Source of the DNA: an uncultured Lachnospiraceae bacterium
Lineage (GTDB): Bacteria; Bacillota; Clostridia; Lachnospirales; Lachnospiraceae
Reading direction: 5' to 3'
NCBI GenBank assembly: GCA_910586355.1
Contig: CAJUHJ010000017.1
Location: 1 to 64,000, forward strand
DNA length: 64,000 nt
Part shown: one piece after another, positions 23,220 to 33,394 of the stretch
Numbering within the stretch: the first letter of the stretch is position 1
Layout of the letters: each line of letters opens with the position of its first letter
The notes under the pieces: model-generated
Database searches by the model: none
The model's input: only the letters and a program-made list of their open reading frames with translations
What the model was told of the DNA's origin: nothing
Made by a program: the position numbers and the translations under genes

Positions 23220-24890
23220 ATGGAACAGGAAATGGAATCCAAGAATTTTATTGAACAGATTATTGATAAAGATATAGCGGAAGGGCGCTGCCAGACAGTA
23301 TGTACACGATTTCCTCCAGAACCCAACGGTTATCTGCATATCGGCCATGCAAAGTCTATCTTGTTAAATGCAGGCCTTGCCAACAAATACAACGGAAAAT
23401 TTAATCTTCGTTTTGACGATACGAATCCAACGAAAGAAAAGATAGAATTTGTAGAATCCATTAAAGAAGATGTTAAATGGCTTGGGGCAGATTGGGAAGA
23501 CCGTTTGTTTTTCGCTTCTGATTATTTTGGGCAGATGTATGAGGCAGCTTTAAAATTAATCCGAAAAGGAAAAGCATATGTCTCAGATTTGAGCGCAGAT
23601 GAAATCCGCCAATACAGAGGGACACTGACAGAAGCAGGAAAAGAAGATCCGTCTGCCAAAAGAAGTGTGGATGAAAATCTTGCGTTATTTGAGGAAATGA
23701 AAGAAGGCAGATATGTGGATGGCGAGAAAGTCCTTCGTGCAAGGATTGATATGGCGTCTCCAAATATGAATCTGCGGGATCCTGTAATTTACCGTGTTGC
23801 GCATATGACGCATCATAATACACAAGATGCTTGGTGTATTTATCCAATGTATGATTTCGCACATCCGATTGAAGACGCAATTGAAGGAATCACACATTCG
23901 ATTTGTACATTGGAATTTGAAGATCACAGGCCGTTATATGACTGGGTGGTGCGTGAATTAGAGTATGAACATCCGCCAAAACAGATTGAGTTTGCAAAAT
24001 TATATCTGACAAATGTCGTTACCGGGAAGCGTTATATTAAGCGTTTGGTAGATGAAAAGATTGTTGACGGATGGGACGACCCGCGTCTTGTGTCAATCGC
24101 GGCACTTAAAAGGAGGGGATTTACTCCAGAATCCATAAAAAAATTCATAGAATTATGCGGCGTTTCGAAAAGCAACAGTTCTGCCGATTATGCAATGCTT
24201 GAATACTGTATTCGGGAAGATTTGAAATTAAAAAAAGCCCGTATTATGGCAGTTTTAGATCCGGTAAAGGTAATTATTGATAATTATCCGGAAGGACAGA
24301 CAGAGGAACTTACCGTTGTAAACAACATGGAAAATGAATCGCTTGGCACACATACAGTTCCATTTTGCAGGGAGCTTTACATTGACAGAGATGATTTTAT
24401 GGAAGTACCGCCCAGAAAATATTTTCGTATGTATCCGGGAAATGAAGTGCGGTTGATGCAGGCATATTTTGTGACCTGTAATAGCTTCATCAAAGATGAA
24501 AGCGGAAAAGTAACAGAAATTCACTGTACGTATGATCCGGAAAGTAAGGGAGGAAACAGTCCTGACGGAAGAAAGGTAAAGGGTACGATTCACTGGGTTC
24601 CGGCGCCTTATGCAAAATCTGCCGAAGTCCGTTTATATGAAAATATTGTAGATGAAGAGGCCGGTGTGTATAATGAAGATGGCAGCTTAAACTTAAATCC
24701 AAACTCATTGACAGTATTGAAAAATTGTTATATTGAGCCATATGCAGCAGATGCAAAAGCTTATGACAGTTTTCAGTTTGTAAGGCAAGGTTATTTTTGT
24801 GTAGATGCAAATCATTCTACAAATGAAAAGCTGGTATTCAACCGCATTGTCTCTTTAAAAAGTTCCTATCAGTTACCGAAACAATCATAA
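23220..24890 (+). CDS. glnS: Glutaminyl-tRNA synthetase
   Basis: 556 residues. Class I synthetase with HIGH as HIGH at 40-43 in PPEPNGYLHIGHAKS, the amino-acid pocket segment FDDTNP, and the KMSKS-equivalent loop VVTGKRYIKRLVDEK. The anticodon-binding beta-barrels follow (RDDFMEVPPRKYFRMYPGNEVRLM; GTIHWVPAPYAK). It attaches glutamine to tRNA-Gln directly; many Gram-positives instead use GatCAB, so glnS here indicates the direct route is available. GAGGGAAG precedes the ATG. The small gap after the kinase gene suggests shared transcription. Confidence 0.96.
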   Translation: MEQEMESKNFIEQIIDKDIAEGRCQTVCTRFPPEPNGYLHIGHAKSILLNAGLANKYNGKFNLRFDDTNPTKEKIEFVESIKEDVKWLGADWEDRLFFASDYFGQMYEAALKLIRKGKAYVSDLSADEIRQYRGTLTEAGKEDPSAKRSVDENLALFEEMKEGRYVDGEKVLRARIDMASPNMNLRDPVIYRVAHMTHHNTQDAWCIYPMYDFAHPIEDAIEGITHSICTLEFEDHRPLYDWVVRELEYEHPPKQIEFAKLYLTNVVTGKRYIKRLVDEKIVDGWDDPRLVSIAALKRRGFTPESIKKFIELCGVSKSNSSADYAMLEYCIREDLKLKKARIMAVLDPVKVIIDNYPEGQTEELTVVNNMENESLGTHTVPFCRELYIDRDDFMEVPPRKYFRMYPGNEVRLMQAYFVTCNSFIKDESGKVTEIHCTYDPESKGGNSPDGRKVKGTIHWVPAPYAKSAEVRLYENIVDEEAGVYNEDGSLNLNPNSLTVLKNCYIEPYAADAKAYDSFQFVRQGYFCVDANHSTNEKLVFNRIVSLKSSYQLPKQS

Positions 24891-24906
24891 AATCCAAGGA
24901 GGAAAC

Positions 24907-25680
24907 ATGGATAACACAGAAAAAAAAGAAATAACAAAACCATCGGAAGCAGAATTTCTCTTCTCCAAAAAAATTCGCTGTACAGTTTGCGATAATATTT
25001 TTGAAACAAAAATGGTAAAGAGCTCAAAAACCAGACGTATGCAGCCGGATTTCGATCTCCGTCCCCGTTTTGAAAATATTGATACCTTAAAATATGACGT
25101 TTATGCCTGTCCACTTTGCGGATATGCAGCTATCAGCCGTTCGTTTGAGCATTTGACAAAAGGGCAGATTCAGTTGGTGAAAGACAATATCTGCGTAAAT
25201 TTCGTGTCTTCCGCAGGAACAGATTCGGATTTTTATGATTACAAAACTGCAATTTCACGTTATGAGAGGGCGTTAGAGTGTGCGAAAGTAAAACGTGCAA
25301 AGGTTAGCGAGCTTGCGTATACGACCTTAAAACTTTCCTGGCTGTACCGTTCTCTTGCGGATGAAATGCCGGAGACAACAGATGAGGAAAAAGCCCAAAA
25401 AGCAAAAATCCGTCAAATACAGGAGAAGTATTACAGAGAGGCATATGACGGTTTTCAAAAAGCGCTTACTGAGGAAGATTTTCCTATCTGCGGCATGGAT
25501 ACGTTTACAATGGATTATCTTTTGGCTTGTTTGGCAAGCCATTATAAAGAATATTCTTTTGCTTCAAAGGCAGTCAGCAATATTCTTTCTTCTCAGGTTG
25601 CCGACAGGCGGATTAAGGATAAAGCCCTTGATTTAAAGACAATAATAGTGGATGCAATTCGAAAAGAAGCTGCAAAATAG
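24907..25680 (+). CDS. DUF2225 protein
   Basis: 257 residues. Two Cys pairs form a probable zinc site: CTVCDNIF (about 30) and CPLCGYAA (about 65). The C-terminal two-thirds is helical and TPR-like (YERALECAKVKRAKVSELAYTTLKLSWLYR). DUF2225 proteins are widespread in clostridia and have no assigned reaction. Start ATG after AGGAGG, 16 bases after glnS, so probably one transcript with glnS. Confidence 0.9.
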   Translation: MDNTEKKEITKPSEAEFLFSKKIRCTVCDNIFETKMVKSSKTRRMQPDFDLRPRFENIDTLKYDVYACPLCGYAAISRSFEHLTKGQIQLVKDNICVNFVSSAGTDSDFYDYKTAISRYERALECAKVKRAKVSELAYTTLKLSWLYRSLADEMPETTDEEKAQKAKIRQIQEKYYREAYDGFQKALTEEDFPICGMDTFTMDYLLACLASHYKEYSFASKAVSNILSSQVADRRIKDKALDLKTIIVDAIRKEAAK

Positions 25681-25698
25681 CGTGTATTTGGTGAAATT

Positions 25699-27102
25699 AT
25701 GACAGAATTGATGATACATTTGGACGCCAATTCAAAAAAACCATTGTATGAACAGATTTATGATTATATCAGATTACATATTGCAGACGGTAAGATTTCC
25801 TTTGGGGAAAAATTACCGTCTACTCGTTTTTTATCCAAATATCTGCAAATTTCAAGAAGCACCGTAGAACTTGCGTATTCCCAGCTTCTTTCCGAAGGGT
25901 ATATAGAATCAAAGCCATCGCGCGGATATTATGCCAGTGATATTTCAGGATTGTATTTTGGAAAAAAGCAAAAGCAAGAAGTTTTTATGCCGCCCAAAAG
26001 CAGACCTTTTTTGGTTGATTTTTCACCGGAAGAAAATGAATATGCATATTTTCCATATAATATTTGGCGTAAAATTTCAAAAGAAATTCTTTCGGCCAAT
26101 GACCCAACGCTTTTTACGGCCGGGCCGTCGGCTGGAGAGTGGGAACTGCGAAGTGCGATTTGTAATTATCTGTATCATGCAAGAGGCGTCAATGTCAATA
26201 CAGAGCAAATTGTGGTCGGCGCCGGAAATGAATATCTGCTTTTACTTTTGGCACAAATTTTGGGCAGACAAAAAAAAGCCGCAATGGAAAACCCGACTTA
26301 TTTAAGAGCTTATCAAACTCTTTTAAATATGAATTATGACATCCATCTGCTGAACACAGATGAAAACGGAATTTGTATGGACGAATTGTATCGGCTTCAT
26401 CCGGATATTGTATATACGATGCCTTCCCATCAGTTTCCTATGGGAACCGTTATGCCGATGAAACTAAGAATGGAGCTTTTACACTGGAGCGCAGAACAAA
26501 AAGGCCGTTATATTATTGAAGACGACCATGACAGTGAATTTCGCTACAAAGGTAAACCAATTCCCTCTCTGCAAAGCTATGATGTAAACGATACAGTAAT
26601 TTATCTGGGAACATTTTCAAAGAGTATCAGCCCGGCAATCCGCGTTAGTTATATGGCCCTACCCCGGCAGCTGTTAAAATCCTATGATACAAAATGCAGT
26701 TTTTATGCGTCAACCGTTCCAAAAGAACAGCAGAGGGCGCTGACAATCTTTTTAGAACAGGGGTATTTTGCACGATACTTAAATAAAATGCGAAAAATCT
26801 ATAAAGGCAAACATGACCTTATTCTTTCACTTTTGAAACAGGAATCGTGGGTAGACACAATTTATGGAGATTATGCAGGTATGCATCTGTTGGTAAAACT
26901 GCATACTGGACAAACGACAGATGTTATTATAGAAGAGGCGAAAAAAAAAGGCGTTCGTGTGTACGGCCTGGCAGAATACATGATTCCAGGTTTGCCACAT
27001 ACAAAAGAGACCAAACAGACACTTCTTTTAGGATATGGCGGCTTGTCAGAAGCAGAGATGAAAATGGGAATTGCGTGTATTCGGAATATTGTTTTAGAAT
27101 AG
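25699..27102 (+). CDS. MocR/PdxR-type regulator (GntR HTH fused to aminotransferase)
   Basis: 467 residues. Residues about 5-75 are a GntR-type winged helix (PLYEQIYDYIRLHIADGKISFGEKLPSTRFLSKYLQISRSTVELAYSQLLSEGYIES). Residues about 100-460 are a fold-type I PLP aminotransferase with the Lys in GTFSKSISPAIRVSYM (Lys about 308) and YRIEDDHDSEFRY-like PLP contacts. MocR proteins use PLP-bound ligands to control vitamin B6, amino acid or GABA genes. No obvious target operon is adjacent; it starts 18 bases after the DUF2225 gene. Confidence 0.92.
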   Translation: MTELMIHLDANSKKPLYEQIYDYIRLHIADGKISFGEKLPSTRFLSKYLQISRSTVELAYSQLLSEGYIESKPSRGYYASDISGLYFGKKQKQEVFMPPKSRPFLVDFSPEENEYAYFPYNIWRKISKEILSANDPTLFTAGPSAGEWELRSAICNYLYHARGVNVNTEQIVVGAGNEYLLLLLAQILGRQKKAAMENPTYLRAYQTLLNMNYDIHLLNTDENGICMDELYRLHPDIVYTMPSHQFPMGTVMPMKLRMELLHWSAEQKGRYIIEDDHDSEFRYKGKPIPSLQSYDVNDTVIYLGTFSKSISPAIRVSYMALPRQLLKSYDTKCSFYASTVPKEQQRALTIFLEQGYFARYLNKMRKIYKGKHDLILSLLKQESWVDTIYGDYAGMHLLVKLHTGQTTDVIIEEAKKKGVRVYGLAEYMIPGLPHTKETKQTLLLGYGGLSEAEMKMGIACIRNIVLE

Positions 27103-27114
27103 AAAATTATTTTA

Positions 27115-27687
27115 TTATTCATTTAGAAATTCAGTAAGTTCAGAGAAGTTAATATATAAATTTTCGTAAATGTTTGCTTTGATTTGCTCTGAAAAGGAGT
27201 AGACAATGGGAGCGGCAGCGTGCTCTACGTCATATACAAGGACTGTCTGTTTCATTGGGTCTACAATCCAATATTCTTTTACTCCGGCGGCATGATATAA
27301 AGACAATTTTATGTAATAATCCATGGCGCGGCTGCCGGGAGATACAATTTCAATTATCCAGTCGGGAGCGCCGTTGCATCCACAGACGCTCAGTTTGTTT
27401 GGGTCGTTTATGACAGAAATATCCGGTTCCAGGTATTTAGAATTGTCCGCAAATAAAAATACGGCAAAAGGAGCCGGAAAAACTTCACAGTTTATTTTCT
27501 TTCCATAGATATAATTTCCAATTTCTATATGTAAAAAGGATGCTATTTTCTGGTGCAAAGTATTTGGCGGCGTCATATAGTAGATATGGCCGTCGATTAA
27601 TTCGGCACGTTTTCCAACTGGCAGGGCGTAAATATCATGAATGTTGTAAATCTTTTCTTGTGTAGATTCTTTCGCTATGGTAAACAC
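27115..27687 (-). CDS. Uma2/DUF820 family putative restriction-endonuclease-fold protein
   Basis: 190 residues if translation starts at GTG 27687. No ATG is available before residue 38 and a stop lies four codons upstream, so the GTG is needed, though AAGGGA ends only one base before it. The family core is clear: YALPVGKRAELIDGHIYYM, then EPDISVI, the catalytic-type WIIEIVSPGSRAMDY and EYWIVDPMKQTVLVY. Uma2 proteins have a PD-(D/E)XK fold and unknown targets and are common in accessory DNA. It converges with the MocR gene. Confidence 0.85.
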   Translation of the reverse strand: MFTIAKESTQEKIYNIHDIYALPVGKRAELIDGHIYYMTPPNTLHQKIASFLHIEIGNYIYGKKINCEVFPAPFAVFLFADNSKYLEPDISVINDPNKLSVCGCNGAPDWIIEIVSPGSRAMDYYIKLSLYHAAGVKEYWIVDPMKQTVLVYDVEHAAAPIVYSFSEQIKANIYENLYINFSELTEFLNE

Positions 27688-27810
27688 TTCCCTTCGTGGT
27701 TATGATATGCGGTTATTTTCTTACTCTGACATGGCCGTATTCTGTTTATATTGTAAATGATTGAAGCAATATCTGCAATCAAAAATAGAAATATGCTGAA
27801 ATAATTCCCC

Positions 27811-27839
27811 TTTACATTTTCTAAGTTCTAAAGTATAAT
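27811..27839 (+). promoter_or_regulatory. Promoter of the parE-parC-folC operon
   Basis: TTTACA (27811-27816), 17-base spacer, consensus TATAAT (27834-27839). Downstream, GAACAAA and TTTGTTC form an inverted repeat in the 80-base leader. Confidence 0.65.
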
Positions 27840-27920
27840 AGTAAAATCGCAGGAAACGAACAAACATTTGGTATATTTGTTCATTCGAACAATGGATTCG
27901 CAGAATGAAAGGAAGAAAAA

Positions 27921-29843
27921 ATGGCACAAAATCAATCATATGATGCGGGCAGCATTGCGGTATTAGAGGGACTTGAAGCAGTTCGTAAGCGTCCCGGAAT
28001 GTACATTGGCAGTGTTTCAAGGAAAGGGTTAAATCATTTAATTTATGAAATTTTGGATAATGCGGTAGACGAGCATTTGGCAGGATTCTGCGATACGATT
28101 CATGTGACGTTAGAAGCGGACGGTTCCTGTACGGTTTTAGACAACGGCCGTGGAATTCCCGTTGGTATGCACGAGAAAGGCGTTTCAGCGGCGCGGCTTG
28201 TATTTTCTACATTACATGCCGGAGGAAAATTTGATAACTCGTCGTATAAGACAAGCGGCGGCCTTCATGGCGTGGGGTCCTCCGTAGTCAATGCGCTTTC
28301 CCTTTTTATGGATGTGGAAATCAGCAGGGATGGTTATATCCACCATGACCGTTACGAGAGAGGCGTTCCTTCCATAGAATTAGAAAATGGACTGTTACCC
28401 AAAATAGGAAAGACAAAAAAGACTGGCACAAAAATTAATTTTCTGCCTGACGGGGAAATTTTTGAAAAAACAAGGTTTAAAGAAGACGAGATTAAAAGCC
28501 GTCTGCACGAGACAGCATATCTCAATCCAAAGCTTACAATTGTCTATGAAGATAAACGCAAAGAACCGGCCGAACATTTGGAATACCACGAAACAGAAGG
28601 TATAAAAGGTTTTGTAGCCGATTTGAATAAAAATTCCGAAGTTATCTGTGATATTATTTATTTTAAAGGAGAAAACGAGGGAATTACCGTAGAAGCCGCA
28701 TTCCAGTATACGAATGAATTTCATGAAAATGTACTTGGGTTTTGCAACAATATCTATAATGCCGAAGGCGGAACGCATCTGACGGGCTTTAAAACGACAT
28801 TTACAACAGTGATAAACCAATATGCCAGAGAACTTGGCATTTTAAAAGAAAAGGATTCAAATTTTACTGGAACGGACGTCAGGAACGGCATGACGGCGAT
28901 TATTTCCATGAAGCACCCCGATCCAAGGTTTGAGGGGCAGACGAAGACGAAATTGGACAATCAGGATGCGGCCAGGGCTGCGGGAAAAATTACCGGAGAT
29001 GAAATACAGCTTTTTTTCGACCGGAATTTAGAAGTGTTAAAAGCTGTGATAAGCTGCGCGGAAAAAGCCGCCAAAATACGAAAATCAGAGGAACGCGCCA
29101 AGACAAATCTTTTGACAAAGCAAAAATTTTCTTTTGATTCAAATGGGAAACTGGCGAACTGCGAAAGCAGGGACGCTTCCGTTTGTGAAATTTTTATTGT
29201 AGAGGGAGATTCTGCCGGAGGATCTGCAAAAACAGCGCGCAACCGAAATTTTCAGGCAATTCTGCCCATTCGAGGCAAAATATTAAACGTAGAAAAAGCA
29301 AGTATTGATAAGGTATTGGCAAATGCAGAAATCAAGACGATGATTAATGCGTTCGGCTGTGGATTTTCAGAAGGATTCGGCAATGATTTTGATATTACAA
29401 AGTTAAGATATGATAAAATTATCATTATGGCAGACGCCGACGTTGACGGCGCGCATATTTCTACGCTGCTTTTGACACTCTTTTACCGTTTTATGCCGGA
29501 GCTGATTTTTGAAGGTCATGTGTATATTGCGATGCCGCCGCTTTATAAAGCGATTCCGTCAAGAGGGACAGAAGAGTATCTTTATGATGACGCGGCTTTG
29601 GAAAAATACAGAAAACGACACAAAGGCAGTTTTACGCTCCAGCGTTATAAAGGACTTGGGGAAATGGACGCCGATCAGTTGTGGGAAACGACGTTAGACC
29701 CGAAGACCAGAATTTTAAAAAGAGTAGAAATTGAAGATGCAAGAATGGCTTCTGATGTGACGGAAATGCTCATGGGGACAAATGTGCCTCCCAGAAAGGC
29801 ATTTATTTACGAACATGCACAGGACGCAGAATTGGATATTTAA
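27921..29843 (+). CDS. parE: Type II topoisomerase subunit B (topoisomerase IV ParE-like)
   Basis: 640 residues. GHKL ATPase (EILDNAVDEHLAG, DNGRGIPVG, GGLHGVGSSVVNALS), transducer with QTK loop (GQTKTKLDN), TOPRIM (EGDSAGGSAKTARNR, PIRGKILNVEKA, DADVDGAHIS) and C-terminal YKGLGEMDADQLWETT. It provides ATP-driven strand passage with the adjacent A subunit. ParE rather than GyrB is preferred because the partner lacks the GyrA box, but gyrase naming cannot be excluded without phylogeny. First gene of a five-gene operon; parC follows after 16 bases. Confidence 0.85.
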   Translation: MAQNQSYDAGSIAVLEGLEAVRKRPGMYIGSVSRKGLNHLIYEILDNAVDEHLAGFCDTIHVTLEADGSCTVLDNGRGIPVGMHEKGVSAARLVFSTLHAGGKFDNSSYKTSGGLHGVGSSVVNALSLFMDVEISRDGYIHHDRYERGVPSIELENGLLPKIGKTKKTGTKINFLPDGEIFEKTRFKEDEIKSRLHETAYLNPKLTIVYEDKRKEPAEHLEYHETEGIKGFVADLNKNSEVICDIIYFKGENEGITVEAAFQYTNEFHENVLGFCNNIYNAEGGTHLTGFKTTFTTVINQYARELGILKEKDSNFTGTDVRNGMTAIISMKHPDPRFEGQTKTKLDNQDAARAAGKITGDEIQLFFDRNLEVLKAVISCAEKAAKIRKSEERAKTNLLTKQKFSFDSNGKLANCESRDASVCEIFIVEGDSAGGSAKTARNRNFQAILPIRGKILNVEKASIDKVLANAEIKTMINAFGCGFSEGFGNDFDITKLRYDKIIIMADADVDGAHISTLLLTLFYRFMPELIFEGHVYIAMPPLYKAIPSRGTEEYLYDDAALEKYRKRHKGSFTLQRYKGLGEMDADQLWETTLDPKTRILKRVEIEDARMASDVTEMLMGTNVPPRKAFIYEHAQDAELDI

Positions 29844-29859
29844 AAGGGGTAAATAAAAA

Positions 29860-32100
29860 ATGAGTGAAACAGAACAGATTATCCGCACAGAATATTCGGA
29901 GCTGATGCAGAAATCTTATATTGATTATGCAATGAGCGTCATTATTGCCAGGGCGCTGCCGGATGTTAGGGACGGATTAAAGCCGGTGCAGCGCCGGACG
30001 CTGTATGATATGTATGAGCTTGGTATACGCTACGACAAACCGTACCGCAAATGCGCCCGAATTGTCGGAGATACCATGGGTAAATACCATCCGCACGGCG
30101 ACAGCTCTATCTATGAAGCATTAGTTGTTATGGCGCAGGAATTCAAAAAGGGAATGCCGCTTGTAGACGGACATGGCAATTTTGGTTCTATTGAAGGCGA
30201 CGGAGCCGCCGCTATGCGTTATACGGAAGCCCGGTTAAAAAAAATCACGCAGGAAGCATATCTTTCGGATTTAGACAAAGATGTCGTGGATTTTGGGCCG
30301 AATTTTGATGAAACAGAAAAAGAGCCTTTGGTGCTTCCGGTGAAAGTGCCCAATATCTTGATAAACGGCGCCGAAGGCATTGCCGTCGGCATGGCGACAA
30401 GTATTCCGCCCCATAATTTCGGGGAAGTCTTAGAAGGCGTAAAAGCTTATATGAAAAATCCCGAAATTAATACAGAGCAGATGATGGAATACATCAAAGG
30501 CCCTGATTTCCCGACGGGGGGAATTGTCGTCAATAAGGACGAGCTGTTACAGATTTATTCTACTGGAGTAGGAAAAATCAAAATAAGAGGCAAAGCAGAA
30601 ATCGAAAAGCAAAAAGGCGGCAAAGAGCAAATTGTCATTACGGAAATACCATATCCAATGATTGGCGCCGGTATTGGTAAATTTCTAAACGACGTCTATC
30701 ATTTGGTGGAAACCAAAAAAACAACGGATATTGTAGATATTTCCAACCAGTCTTCCAAAGAAGGCATCCGCATTGTGATTGAATTAAAGCGCGGCGCCAA
30801 TGCAGAACAGATTTTAGGGCTTCTTTATAAAAAAACCAGGTTAGAAGATACGTTTGGCGTCAATATGCTTGCCGTAGCGGACGGCAAGCCGGAAACAATG
30901 GGTATTGTACCGTTAATCCGTCATCACGTTAATTTTCAGTATGAGCTTGCAACGAGAAAATACCGGACGCTTTTGGCAAAAGAGCTGGAAAAGAAAGAAG
31001 TGCAGGAGGGCTTAATTAAAGCCTGCGACGTCATTGATTTGATTATAGAAATTCTGCGCGGCAGCAAGAATATCAAGCAGGCAAAAGCCTGTCTGACGGA
31101 AGGTATGACCGAATCTATTTCCTTTAAAAGTGAAGAATCAAAAAAACTTGCGTCAAAGCTTAGGTTTAGTGAACGCCAGGCGACGGCAATTCTTGAAATG
31201 CGGTTGTATAAATTAATCGGTTTGGAAATCGAAGCTTTATTAAAGGAGCATAATGCCACCTTAAAAAATATAGAAAAATACGAAGGCATTTTGGGCAGCC
31301 GTAAGACAATGGCAAAGGTGATTGTCAAAGAACTCGATACATTCCAGAAAGAATACGCCGTTTCCAGAAAGACAGTTATTGAAAATGGAAAGGAAATTGT
31401 GCTGGAAGAACCCAAAATAGAAGAGATGGACGTTGTATTTTTAATGGATCGGTTTGGTTATGCAAAAACAGTTGATTTAGCAGTATATGAGCGCAACAAA
31501 GAGGCGGCCGACAATGAAAACAGATACCGGATTCTCTGTAAAAATACGGATAAAATCGGTCTTTTCACGGATAAAGGGCAGATGCATTTATTAAAAATTT
31601 CTGACCTTCCCTATGGGAAATTCAGGGATAAAGGACAGCCGATTGATAATTTAAGTAATTATAACAGCAATGAAGAAACATTAATTTTTGCTGCGCCGAT
31701 TGAGCAAATGCGTGGAAAAAAACTGATTTTTGCAGTTAAGTCAGGCATGATAAAGCTGGTAGACGGCGCGGAATTTGATGTGTCCAAACGTACGACTGCG
31801 GCGACAAAGCTGGCTGATGGCGATGATGTGGTACGCATTGAATTTTATGAAGAAGAAATGAATTTGGTTTTCAGGTCTAAAAAAGGGATGTTTTTAAGGA
31901 TTTTGGCAGACGTTATACCAGAAAAGAAAAAAGGCGCTATCGGCGTCCGGGGTATGCGGCTTGCTGCGGGAGATGAATTGGAAGAAGTTTATTTTTTGCG
32001 CCAGGGGGAGACGGTTACCGTTTCTTTAAAAGGAAAAGACTTGGAATTAAACCGCTTAAGAATCGGAAACCGGGATACGAAAGGCGTCAGACATGGATAA
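29860..32100 (+). CDS. parC: Type II topoisomerase subunit A (topoisomerase IV ParC-like)
   Basis: 746 residues. The winged-helix region has the quinolone-determining segment KYHPHGDSSIYEALV, with Ser and Glu at the two classic resistance positions (the Glu is ParC-like), and the catalytic Tyr in AMRYTEARL. The C-terminal beta-pinwheel (residues about 500-746) has no QRRGGKG GyrA-box, and the total is shorter than GyrA of about 820. Decatenation of daughter chromosomes is the expected role. Its last 8 bases overlap folC. Confidence 0.85.
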   Translation: MSETEQIIRTEYSELMQKSYIDYAMSVIIARALPDVRDGLKPVQRRTLYDMYELGIRYDKPYRKCARIVGDTMGKYHPHGDSSIYEALVVMAQEFKKGMPLVDGHGNFGSIEGDGAAAMRYTEARLKKITQEAYLSDLDKDVVDFGPNFDETEKEPLVLPVKVPNILINGAEGIAVGMATSIPPHNFGEVLEGVKAYMKNPEINTEQMMEYIKGPDFPTGGIVVNKDELLQIYSTGVGKIKIRGKAEIEKQKGGKEQIVITEIPYPMIGAGIGKFLNDVYHLVETKKTTDIVDISNQSSKEGIRIVIELKRGANAEQILGLLYKKTRLEDTFGVNMLAVADGKPETMGIVPLIRHHVNFQYELATRKYRTLLAKELEKKEVQEGLIKACDVIDLIIEILRGSKNIKQAKACLTEGMTESISFKSEESKKLASKLRFSERQATAILEMRLYKLIGLEIEALLKEHNATLKNIEKYEGILGSRKTMAKVIVKELDTFQKEYAVSRKTVIENGKEIVLEEPKIEEMDVVFLMDRFGYAKTVDLAVYERNKEAADNENRYRILCKNTDKIGLFTDKGQMHLLKISDLPYGKFRDKGQPIDNLSNYNSNEETLIFAAPIEQMRGKKLIFAVKSGMIKLVDGAEFDVSKRTTAATKLADGDDVVRIEFYEEEMNLVFRSKKGMFLRILADVIPEKKKGAIGVRGMRLAAGDELEEVYFLRQGETVTVSLKGKDLELNRLRIGNRDTKGVRHG

Positions 32101-33394
32101 GAAGATAGACTATGAACGGGCGGTATCTTTCCATGAGTCTGCGAAAGCCTATGGTAGTATTCTTGGCCTTGAAAGCATAAAAGCTCTGATGTATGAACTA
32201 AATGATGTCTGGAAAGAATTAAAAATAGTGCATATTGCCGGAACGAACGGCAAAGGGTCTGTATCATGTTTTCTGGCTTCTGTGTTAAAAGAGGCAGGGT
32301 ATACGGTCGGGCAGTATAATTCCCCGGCAGTTTTTGACTTACGTGAAGTGTATCAAATCAACCAGAAATGGATTTCTATGGAAGAATATGCCTCATGTAT
32401 GGAAGAAGTTGCAGATTCCTGTAAAAAGATGACAGATAAGGGCAGGCGTCATCCGACCGTATTTGAAGTGGAGACTGCGCTTGCGTTTCTTTGGTTTTAC
32501 CGCAGAAAATGTGATATAGTCCTGCTGGAAACGGGTATGGGCGGCAGTACAGATGCGACAAATCTCATTCAAAAACCGTTGTGCAGCGTGTTTGTGCCGA
32601 TTCAGATGGATCATATGGACTATCTTGGAAATTCCCTCCGGGAAATTGCCGGCGTAAAAGCCGGAATCATCAAAGAAAATTGTCCAGTCATTACGGCAAA
32701 TCAGCAAAAAGAAGTTAGGGACGTCTTGATGCAGACGGCAAAAGCACGTCATGCCGCGCTTTATCAGGCTCCAAAATGTACAGACGGTTTGTTGGAAAAC
32801 GGCAGGCTTTGTTATCAATATCCAGATTTTGGAAAGGTTTGTTTATCCATGACTGGAAATTATCAAATCGAAAATTCTGCGCTTGCCATAAAAACGCTTC
32901 AGATTTTAAGGGAATTTGGTTTTTGTTATACGGATTTACAGATTCGTAAGGGAATCGAATCTGCATATTGGGCTGGCAGATACGAATGTCTTAGTAAATC
33001 GCCCGGCTTTTATATTGACGGCGCGCATAATCCGGCGGCGGCAGGCCAGCTTGCCAAAAGTTTAGACAGGGAATTTTATGGTTTCCGTAAAATCGGGATT
33101 ATGGGCGTGATGGCAGATAAAAATTATGGGGAAATGTTAGAAATTCTGCTGCCTTATTTCCAAAAAATATATACTGTAACACCAGAACATATCCGGGCGC
33201 TTAAGGCGGAAATACTTGCGCAGGAAATAAGAAACAGAGGCGGCGCTGCATGGGCCAAAGAAAGCATTGCGCCAGCCGTTGCCGCTGCCGTATCAGAAGC
33301 GTCAAAAGATGAAAACTGTATCGCAGTTGCATTTGGTTCTCTTTACTTTTTAAATGGGGTGAAACAAACATTTTATGAAATTACAGGAAGCTGA
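32093..33394 (+). CDS. folC: Folylpolyglutamate synthase / dihydrofolate synthase
   Basis: 433 residues, Mur-ligase fold. ATP loop HIAGTNGKGSVS near 48, the folate/metal segment YNSPAVFDLREVYQINQKWIS, LETGMGGSTDATN, and C-terminal YIDGAHNPAAAGQLAK. It adds glutamate to dihydropteroate or folates in the cytoplasm. It starts inside the end of parC (8-base overlap) and overlaps the next gene by 20 bases, so translation is probably coupled. Confidence 0.92.
   Translation: MDKKIDYERAVSFHESAKAYGSILGLESIKALMYELNDVWKELKIVHIAGTNGKGSVSCFLASVLKEAGYTVGQYNSPAVFDLREVYQINQKWISMEEYASCMEEVADSCKKMTDKGRRHPTVFEVETALAFLWFYRRKCDIVLLETGMGGSTDATNLIQKPLCSVFVPIQMDHMDYLGNSLREIAGVKAGIIKENCPVITANQQKEVRDVLMQTAKARHAALYQAPKCTDGLLENGRLCYQYPDFGKVCLSMTGNYQIENSALAIKTLQILREFGFCYTDLQIRKGIESAYWAGRYECLSKSPGFYIDGAHNPAAAGQLAKSLDREFYGFRKIGIMGVMADKNYGEMLEILLPYFQKIYTVTPEHIRALKAEILAQEIRNRGGAAWAKESIAPAVAAAVSEASKDENCIAVAFGSLYFLNGVKQTFYEITGS

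Noticed and set aside
27841..27920. LexA (SOS) box before parE
   Set aside because: GAACAAA/TTTGTTC is spaced too widely for the GAAC-N4-GTTC site of Gram-positive LexA.
27921..32100. Naming the topoisomerase genes gyrB/gyrA
   Set aside because: The A subunit lacks a GyrA box and is short; ParE/ParC is preferred, though only a tree would decide.
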